Source: Streptomyces lucensis JCM 4490 | Lineage (GTDB): Bacteria > Actinomycetota > Actinomycetes > Streptomycetales > Streptomycetaceae | Length of the DNA: 64,000 bases | Assembly: GCF_014650035.1 (NCBI RefSeq) | Contig: NZ_BMUE01000001.1 | Span: forward strand, 248,001 to 312,000 | Direction: 5' to 3' | Shown: positions 59,038-64,000 of the stretch, piece by piece | Layout: each line of letters begins with the position of its first letter | Position numbering within the stretch: position 1 is the stretch's first letter | The notes under the pieces: generated by a model | What the model saw: only the letters and a program-made list of their open reading frames with translations | Databases searched by the model: none | Told to the model about the DNA's origin: nothing | Position numbers and translations under genes: made by a program

Positions 59038-60597
59038 ATGCGATCTGTTCGCATGCGAATAATCGTGACGCTGATCGTGCTCGCCGTCGTGGGCATCGGC
59101 GGCTGGCAACTGCTTCCGTCGGAAGGGGGCCAGGACAAGGCCATCGCGGTGGGCACGACGGACGCCGTCACCGCGCTCGACCCGGCCGGCGCGTACGACG
59201 CCGGTTCCTGGGCCCTGTTCAGCAATGTCTTCCAGACGCTGCTGACGTTCGAGCCGGGTGGCGTCGAGCCGGTCCCGGACGCGGCGGAGAGCTGTTCGTT
59301 CCAGGGCGGCGGCCTCAAGACGTACCGGTGCAAGCTGCGCGACGGGATCACGTTCCCGAGCGGGCGCGCGATGACGGCCGGCGACGTGAAGTTCTCCTTC
59401 GACCGGGTCAAGAAGATCAACTCCACGGTCGGCCCGGCGTCCCTCTTCGAGACGCTCGGCTCGGTCACCGCCGACAGCGCCGACACCGTCACCTTCCACC
59501 TGTCGTCCCCGGACGCCACCTTCCCGCAGAAGGTCGCCACCGGCGCCGGCGCCATCGTGGACAGGGAGAGGTACCCGGCCACCAGCCTGCGCACCGGCTC
59601 CGCGGTCGACGGCACCGGACCGTACACGCTGACGGACTTCGTCAAGAACCGCAAGGCCGACCTGGAGCCCAACGAGCACTACAAGGGCTACCTCAGCGGC
59701 ACCGGCCGCCCGATCGAGCTGCGGTACTACGCCGACTCGAAGAAGCTCGACGGCGCCTGGCAGGCCGGGCAGGTGGACGTCGCCACCCGCACCCTGCCGC
59801 CGGACATGCTCGCGGAGCTGAACCCGAGCGACCCCAAGCAGCGCGTCACCGAGTCCGACAGCGCCGAGACCCGCAACCTGTACCTCAACACCCGCGCTCG
59901 CTCACCGCTGCACGACGCACGGGTGCGCCGTGCGCTGGCCTGGCTGGTCGACCGCGATGAGCTGGCCCTGAAGGTCTACAAGGGCACGGTCGACCCGCTG
60001 TACTCGCTGATCCCGACCGGCATCACGGGCCACACCACGTCGTTCTTCGACAACTACCCGAAGCAGAGCACCGGGAAGGCGCGCGAGCTGCTCACCGAGG
60101 CGGGCGTGACGGCTCCCGTGCGGTTCACCTTCGGCTACGGCATCGGGCGGGGCTCGGGGAAGGAGGAGGCCGCCGTGCTGAAGAAGCAGCTGGAGGCGAG
60201 CGGCCTGTTCAAGGTGGACGTCAAGGGCTACGAGTGGACCGACTTCCAGAAGCGCTGGGCCGCCGGGAAGATGGACGCCTGGGCGGTCGGCTGGGTGGCC
60301 GACTACCCGGACCCGGACACCTTCGGCGCCCCGCTCGTCGGCACCGGCTCCACGATGAGCACCGGGTACAGCAGCAAGCTGGTCGACCATCTCATCCAGG
60401 ACAGCCAGCAGTTCGCCGACCGCAGCCGCGTCGCGAACGACTTCCGCGACATCCAGGCCGACGTCGCCCACGACGTGCCGCTGATCCCGCTGTGGCAGCG
60501 CAAGGAGTACGTGGTCTCCACCGAGGACGTGGGCGGCGGCCAGTACCTGTCGGACGGCACGGGCGTGTTCCGCCTGTGGCGGCTGGAGTGGATCTGA
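59038..60597 (+). CDS. ABC transporter substrate-binding protein, family 5 (oligopeptide/nickel type)
   Basis: 519 residues, GGGGAGGG 7 nt before the ATG. An N-terminal uncleaved-looking helix (IIVTLIVLAVVGIGGWQLLP), no lipobox Cys, then the SBP_bac_5 fold: AVGTTDAVTALDPAGAYDAGSWALFSNVF, LRDGITFPSGRAMTAGDVKFSFDRV, DGTGPYTLTDF, LYLNTRARSPLHDARVRRALAWLVDR and KMDAWAVGWVADYPDPDTF. Binds peptides or similar solutes for import. No permease or ATPase gene is adjacent, so it must work with components encoded elsewhere. Confidence 0.92.
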   Translation: MRSVRMRIIVTLIVLAVVGIGGWQLLPSEGGQDKAIAVGTTDAVTALDPAGAYDAGSWALFSNVFQTLLTFEPGGVEPVPDAAESCSFQGGGLKTYRCKLRDGITFPSGRAMTAGDVKFSFDRVKKINSTVGPASLFETLGSVTADSADTVTFHLSSPDATFPQKVATGAGAIVDRERYPATSLRTGSAVDGTGPYTLTDFVKNRKADLEPNEHYKGYLSGTGRPIELRYYADSKKLDGAWQAGQVDVATRTLPPDMLAELNPSDPKQRVTESDSAETRNLYLNTRARSPLHDARVRRALAWLVDRDELALKVYKGTVDPLYSLIPTGITGHTTSFFDNYPKQSTGKARELLTEAGVTAPVRFTFGYGIGRGSGKEEAAVLKKQLEASGLFKVDVKGYEWTDFQKRWAAGKMDAWAVGWVADYPDPDTFGAPLVGTGSTMSTGYSSKLVDHLIQDSQQFADRSRVANDFRDIQADVAHDVPLIPLWQRKEYVVSTEDVGGGQYLSDGTGVFRLWRLEWI

Positions 60598-60627
60598 CTG
60601 ACCGCCGGGGCCGGGCGCCGGAGGCCG

Positions 60628-61371
60628 TCAGGGCGTCCGGCCGCCGCGTCCCGGATCCGGCAGGACCTTCGTCATGCCCGGCAGGAAGTCCGTGAACAGC
60701 TCGTGGACCTCCAGGACCAGTGGGCGCAGGACGCGGAAGCGGGCCAGGGAGACGCCGCGCGCGGTGAGCCGGGCTCCGCGCCGGGCCAGCCGGTAGCTGC
60801 GCTCCCGGCCCTCCGTGCGGTCGAAGATCCAGTACAGGACCAGGCCCATCTGCGACAGCCACATCAACTCCGGCAGGATGTCCCGCAGTTCGGGCGCCAC
60901 CTTGGATCTGGAGCCGGCCAGCACCTCCCGGTGGACGCTGATGGCCAGCTCGCGAGCGTGCTCGCTCTCCGGTGAGAAGGGGCTGAGCGGGCTGTCGGGA
61001 TCGGCCGCGTTCTTGAAGAACTGCACGGCGAACTCGTGGTACGGCCTGGCGACGTCCAGCCACGCGGTCAGCACGCCCGCGAGCCGCGCCTCCAGGTCGC
61101 TCTCGCGGTCCAGGACCTCCCGGACCGCCGCCCGGTGCTCGGCGGCGATCCGGTCGTAGAAGCCCTGGATCAGGTGTTCCTTGCCCTCGAAGTAGTAGTA
61201 GGCGTTGCCCACGGAGACCCCGGCCTCCTTGGCGATGGCCCGCATGGTCGTCTTGTCGTACCCACGCTCCTGGAACAACCGCATCGCGGTCTCCAGGATC
61301 AGCGCGCGGGTCTGCTCGGACTTGCTGCTCTGGGGGCCGGCCGCCTCGGGGCCGTCGTTCTTCGCGGGCAC
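60628..61371 (-). CDS. TetR family transcriptional regulator
   Basis: 247 residues. HTH at residues 41-61 (TTMRAIAKEAGVSVGNAYYY), followed by F-x-GKEHLIQGFYDRI and a C-terminal ligand domain (WLDVARPYHEFAVQFFKN; LMWLSQMGLVLYWIFDR). Its GTG at 61371 lies 8 nt after TAGGCT (61385-61380), which overlaps the end of the upstream DUF393 gene, so it can be made from its own leaderless promoter and also from the operon promoter at 62.36 kb. Confidence 0.92.
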   Translation of the reverse strand: MPAKNDGPEAAGPQSSKSEQTRALILETAMRLFQERGYDKTTMRAIAKEAGVSVGNAYYYFEGKEHLIQGFYDRIAAEHRAAVREVLDRESDLEARLAGVLTAWLDVARPYHEFAVQFFKNAADPDSPLSPFSPESEHARELAISVHREVLAGSRSKVAPELRDILPELMWLSQMGLVLYWIFDRTEGRERSYRLARRGARLTARGVSLARFRVLRPLVLEVHELFTDFLPGMTKVLPDPGRGGRTP

Positions 61372-61382
61372 GGTAGAAGAGC

Positions 61383-61913
61383 CTAACGACTGTCGCAGGC
61401 GCCGTCGGAGCAGGACGGCGGCCCGAACGTCCAGCCGCTCCACGGGTGGTACGACCATCCGTCGGCGCGCCGGTACGACCCGCCGCCCCACTGCCCGTTC
61501 CCCCGCTGCCCCTGCCACTGCGCGCCCCGCCACTTCGCCGCGGCCAGCACCGCGCCCCGGGCCAGCTTCGCGCCGGCGGGGGTGCACAGCCGGTGGGCGA
61601 GCGGGCGGTGCTCGCGCAGCGCCCACAGGACGACGATCCAGGCGCGGGAGCCCCGGTAGACCTGCCCGGAGTCGCCGACGGCGGTGACCTCGTCGAGGGT
61701 GGCGGCGTGGTCGAGTCCCGGGAAGCGGGCGCGCGCCTCGGCCGAGCCCGCCGGGACCAGGGTCAGCGGCACCAGCTGCGGCTGCCGTGCCAGCCAGCCG
61801 CGCAGGTGGGTGCACAGGGCGCACTCGGCGTCGTACAGGACGGTCAGCCCGCGGACCGGGGCGCTCGCGGCGACCCGGCCCTGGGCGGTGGACACGATGG
61901 CCACGGCGGTCAC
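61383..61913 (-). CDS. DUF393 (DCC family) thiol-disulfide oxidoreductase
   Basis: 176 residues, GTG overlapping the previous stop (GTGA). The DCC signature is Asp28-x-x-Cys31-x-x-Cys34 (LYDAECALC) near the N-terminus, followed by a thioredoxin-like region (LVPAGSAEARARFPGLDHAATLDEVTAV) and GSRAWIVVLWALREHRPLAHRL. The C-terminal ~50 residues are Trp/Gly/Ser-rich (WQGQRGNGQWGGGSYRRADG) ending with CSDGACDSR. Redox partner unknown. Middle gene of the TetR operon. Confidence 0.85.
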   Translation of the reverse strand: MTAVAIVSTAQGRVAASAPVRGLTVLYDAECALCTHLRGWLARQPQLVPLTLVPAGSAEARARFPGLDHAATLDEVTAVGDSGQVYRGSRAWIVVLWALREHRPLAHRLCTPAGAKLARGAVLAAAKWRGAQWQGQRGNGQWGGGSYRRADGWSYHPWSGWTFGPPSCSDGACDSR

Positions 61914-62317
61914 GCGCCGGCCGTCGGGGCGACCCACTCCTGCGGGGTGACCGGGGGCAGCTGCTCCCGCTCCATCACTCCGCGCCGGCGGATCTTGTTG
62001 AGCACGTACACGTTGCCCAGGTGCATCACGCCGAGCACCAGCAGGACCACACCCAGCTTGGTCGACAGGGCCTCGAAGATGCCGCGGGTGTTCTCGATCG
62101 TCTCGTCGTCGCTCAGGTAGAGCGCCACGAAGCCGAGGTTGACGAGGTAGAAGCCGACCACCAGGAGGTGGTTGACGGCATCCGCGAGCTTCTCGTTGCC
62201 GTGCAGGACGTCGGCGAGGAAGATCCGGCCGTTGTGGCTGAGCGTGCGGGCCACCCAGACGGTCAGAGCGATGCTCACGACCAGGTAGATGACGTAGGCG
62301 ATGACGGTGCGGTCCAT
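61910..62317 (-). CDS. Small multi-helix membrane protein
   Basis: 135 residues from the ATG at 62317, with AAGGGG upstream. Three or four hydrophobic helices (VIAYVIYLVVSIALTVWVA, HLLVVGFYLVNLGFVALYL, LGVVLLVLGVMHLGNVYVL) and a conserved-looking C-terminal RRRGVMEREQLPPVTP. No family named with confidence. First gene of a three-gene operon (membrane protein, DUF393 protein, TetR) whose promoter carries two operators. Confidence 0.7.
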   Translation of the reverse strand: MDRTVIAYVIYLVVSIALTVWVARTLSHNGRIFLADVLHGNEKLADAVNHLLVVGFYLVNLGFVALYLSDDETIENTRGIFEALSTKLGVVLLVLGVMHLGNVYVLNKIRRRGVMEREQLPPVTPQEWVAPTAGA

Positions 62318-62330
62318 GCCCCACCCCTTC

Positions 62331-62389
62331 TTGAACGCGTTCAAAACGCTGACAGGGATGACTGTAGACCTCTTTTTGAACGTGTTCAA
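62331..62389 (-). promoter_or_regulatory. TetR-operon promoter with paired operators
   Basis: Two nearly identical palindromes, TTGAACGCGTTCAA (62331-62344) and TTGAACGTGTTCAA (62376-62389), 45 bp apart. The distal one contains the -35 TTGAAC (62389-62384); 17 bp on lies the -10 TACAGT (62366-62361). The proximal one falls at about +10 to +23. This is a textbook layout for repression, most simply by the TetR protein encoded at the end of the operon. Confidence 0.8.
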
Positions 62390-62438
62390 CTCAAGGGTGG
62401 ACGCATCCCGGGAGCGGGCGCACGGCCTGGGCGGAGCC

Positions 62439-62849
62439 TCAGTTCCTGCGGCCCAGCTCCGGGCGCTTGGTGTAGTCCGTGAGGCCGAGGACGTTCCCCC
62501 ACGGGTCGGCGATCTCCACGGCCCAGCCGGTGGCCCCCTGGACCACCTCGTCGATCGGCTCGATCCCGGCGGCGGCCAGCTCCCGCGCCGCCACCCGCGC
62601 GTCCGGCACCTCCAGCCAGACGCGGGGCGAGGGCCAGGGCGGCGTCCGGTGCCCCAGCGCCTCCTCGGTGCGCAGCAGGATGCCGGGCGTCTCCCCGCCG
62701 ACCTTCAGCAGCGCGATACCGGCCTCGTCGAAGCGGAACCCAACGGTGAACCCGGCCCGCTCGTAGAAGCCGACCGCCTCGGCGAGGTCGCCGACGGGGA
62801 GCAGCACATTGTCGAAGCCGAGCAGTTCGTACGACTCTTCGTCTGACAT
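62439..62849 (-). CDS. VOC (glyoxalase/bleomycin resistance) family protein
   Basis: 136 residues. Vicinal-oxygen-chelate fold in two beta-alpha-beta-beta-beta modules: FDNVLLPVGDLAEAVGFYERAGFTVGF and RVWLEVPDARVAARELAAAGIEPIDE ending EIADPWGNVLGLTDYTKRP. Metal ligands are not clear. TAATCT (62861-62856) 6 nt before the ATG indicates a leaderless mRNA, and the arms TCTGAC/GTCAGA of a short palindrome flank the start codon. Confidence 0.88.
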   Translation of the reverse strand: MSDEESYELLGFDNVLLPVGDLAEAVGFYERAGFTVGFRFDEAGIALLKVGGETPGILLRTEEALGHRTPPWPSPRVWLEVPDARVAARELAAAGIEPIDEVVQGATGWAVEIADPWGNVLGLTDYTKRPELGRRN

Positions 62850-62884
62850 GTCGTCAGATTAGGAGCTGGTCTCCCCGGAAGCGA

Positions 62885-62918
62885 GGAGCCCCACCGGAAC
62901 GGATTCCGGTGGGGCTCC
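62885..62918 (-). terminator. Terminator of the sdh operon
   Basis: GGAGCCCCACCGGAA (62885-62899) pairs perfectly with TTCCGGTGGGGCTCC (62904-62918) around a 4-nt loop, 20 bp beyond the sdhB stop. It separates sdhB from the VOC gene. Confidence 0.85.
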
Positions 62919-62937
62919 TTCGTGCGTTCGCCGGGGA

Positions 62938-63717
62938 TCAGTAGCGGCGCGTGATCAGCGCTCGCTTGACCTCCTGGATCGCCTTCGTGACCTCGATACC
63001 GCGCGGGCAGGCGTCCGTGCAGTTGAAGGTCGTGCGGCAGCGCCACACGCCGTCGCGGTCGTTGAGGATCTCCAGACGCTGCTCGCCCGCCTCGTCACGG
63101 CTGTCGAAGATGAAGCGGTGGGCGTTCACGATCGCGGCCGGACCGAAGTACTGGCCGTCGTTCCAGAACACCGGGCAGGAGGACGTGCACGCCGCGCAGA
63201 GGATGCACTTCGTCGTGTCGTCGAAGCGCTCGCGGTCCTCGGCGGACTGCAGACGCTCGCGCGTCGGCTCGTTCGTCTCCTTGGTGACCAGGAACGGCAT
63301 GACGTCCCGGTACGCCTGGAAGAACGGCTCCATGTCCACGACCAGGTCCTTCAGGACCGTGAGGCCCTTGATGGGCTCGACCGTGATCGGCTTCTCGGGG
63401 TTGATGTCCTTGATCAGCGTCTTGCACGCCAGGCGGTTCTTGCCGTTGATCCGCATGGCGTCGGAGCCGCAGATGCCGTGGGCGCAGGAACGGCGGAAGG
63501 TCAGGGTGCCGTCGATGTCCCACTTGATCTTGTGCAGACCGTCGAGGACGCGCTCCTTGGGGTCGATCTCCAGCTGGAAGTCTTCCCAGGCCGCCTCGGC
63601 CGAGACCTCCGGGTTGAAGCGGCGGATCCGGAAGGTGACGGTGATGTAGGGGGAGTCGGCGAAACCGGGCTCGGGCCGGCCGGCCGCGTCCGCCTTGTCC
63701 AGAACAGGGGTAGCCAT
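62938..63717 (-). CDS. sdhB: Succinate dehydrogenase iron-sulfur subunit
   Basis: 259 residues; the ATG overlaps the sdhA stop (TGATG). Membrane-bound respiratory complex II, succinate to fumarate. [2Fe-2S] ligands Cys78, Cys83, Asp86 and Cys98 (CAHGICGSD...C); [4Fe-4S] from Cys171, Cys174, Cys177 (CILCAAC); [3Fe-4S] region with Cys181, Cys227, Cys233 and Cys237 (CRTTFNCTDACP). Last gene of the sdh operon. Confidence 0.98.
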   Translation of the reverse strand: MATPVLDKADAAGRPEPGFADSPYITVTFRIRRFNPEVSAEAAWEDFQLEIDPKERVLDGLHKIKWDIDGTLTFRRSCAHGICGSDAMRINGKNRLACKTLIKDINPEKPITVEPIKGLTVLKDLVVDMEPFFQAYRDVMPFLVTKETNEPTRERLQSAEDRERFDDTTKCILCAACTSSCPVFWNDGQYFGPAAIVNAHRFIFDSRDEAGEQRLEILNDRDGVWRCRTTFNCTDACPRGIEVTKAIQEVKRALITRRY

Positions 63718-64000
63718 CAGTACTTACGCTCCATCGGCTGGTAGCGGGTCTGGACGACCGGCTTGTAGTCGAGACGGACGGTTTCCGAGCCGTCGGCGCC
63801 GACCTCGCGGTACGCCATGGTGTGGCGCATGAAGTTGACGTCGTCGCGGTTCGGGTAGTCCTCGCGGTAGTGACCGCCGCGGGACTCCTTGCGGGCGAGG
63901 GCCGAGACCGCCATGACCTCGGCCAGGTCGAGCAGGTTGCCCAGCTCGATCGCCTCCAGGAGGTCCGTGTTGAAGCGCTTGCCCTTGTCCTGGATCGCCA
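63717..64000 (-). CDS. sdhA: Succinate dehydrogenase flavoprotein subunit (C-terminal part)
   Basis: Partial; runs off the window end. The visible ~94 residues include FNTDLLEAIELGNLLDLAEV, RKESRGGHYREDYPNRDDVNFMRHTM and the C-terminal VRLDYKPVVQTRYQPMERKY, matching the C-terminal domain with RESRGxHxREDxPxRDD substrate-site Arg/His residues. Overlaps sdhB. Confidence 0.97.
   Translation of the reverse strand, partial: AIQDKGKRFNTDLLEAIELGNLLDLAEVMAVSALARKESRGGHYREDYPNRDDVNFMRHTMAYREVGADGSETVRLDYKPVVQTRYQPMERKY

Overview
The window comes from a high-GC actinomycete chromosome and looks like Streptomyces. G and C dominate third codon positions, GTG starts are common, many genes overlap by ATGA or GTGA, and several promoters with a TAnnnT -10 lie 6-8 nt before the start codon (leaderless mRNAs). 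Gene content and order (pcrA, icmB, sucCD, purN-purH, folD, mdh, glyA, trpS, dacA, sdhBA) match, from memory, the conserved core region of Streptomyces chromosomes. I saw no insertion sequence, prophage, tRNA, rRNA or CRISPR array.

Layout. 1-4.1 kb: 3' end of the helicase pcrA, a convergent M23 peptidase, a lipase-like hydrolase. 4.3-4.8 kb: icmB, the B12-binding small subunit of an acyl-CoA mutase. 4.8-12.75 kb: a five-gene module (DUF5691 and SWIM zinc finger leftward; MoxR ATPase, DUF5682 and VWA rightward) around a divergent promoter with two DNA-damage-type (PafBC/RecA-NDp) motifs. 12.9-16.1 kb: two secreted Ala-rich proteins, one built of 11-residue repeats. 16.5-18.7 kb: sucCD. 18.8-22.5 kb: sigma-like membrane protein and two membrane proteins. 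22.8-27.3 kb: purN-purH, a membrane protein, folD-DUF3017. 27.5-31 kb: a two-component system and an XRE/DUF2690 membrane protein. 31.4-32.4 kb: mdh. 32.5-35.9 kb: MFS exporter/LysR pair and a secreted protein. 36.1-43.3 kb: glycine betaine synthesis and uptake operon. 43.3-49.8 kb: PEP-mutase-like protein, AhpD-like protein with divergent MocR regulator, EamA permease, lipoprotein/GSP-synthetase pair, rocD. 49.9-53.3 kb: ZTP-riboswitch-controlled glyA, a frameshifted secreted protein gene, trpS. 53.4-60.6 kb: 2H phosphoesterase, DprE2-like reductase, YihY, DD-carboxypeptidase, small membrane protein, metallophosphoesterase, peptide-binding protein. 60.6-62.4 kb: a TetR operon with two operator palindromes. 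62.4-64 kb: VOC protein, sdhB and the 3' end of sdhA.

Two metabolic themes recur. The TCA cycle is represented by sucCD, mdh and sdhBA; sucC and mdh each have a palindromic candidate operator at the promoter. One-carbon and purine metabolism is represented by purN, purH, folD and glyA; PurH consumes ZMP, and glyA sits behind a riboswitch for ZMP/ZTP. The betaine operon joins choline oxidation to an ABC importer, fitting osmoprotection.

The items I would check first are the MoxR/VWA/SWIM module with its back-to-back DNA-damage promoters, the 11-mer repeat secreted protein, the operator pair of the TetR operon, and the frameshift at about 51.8 kb.
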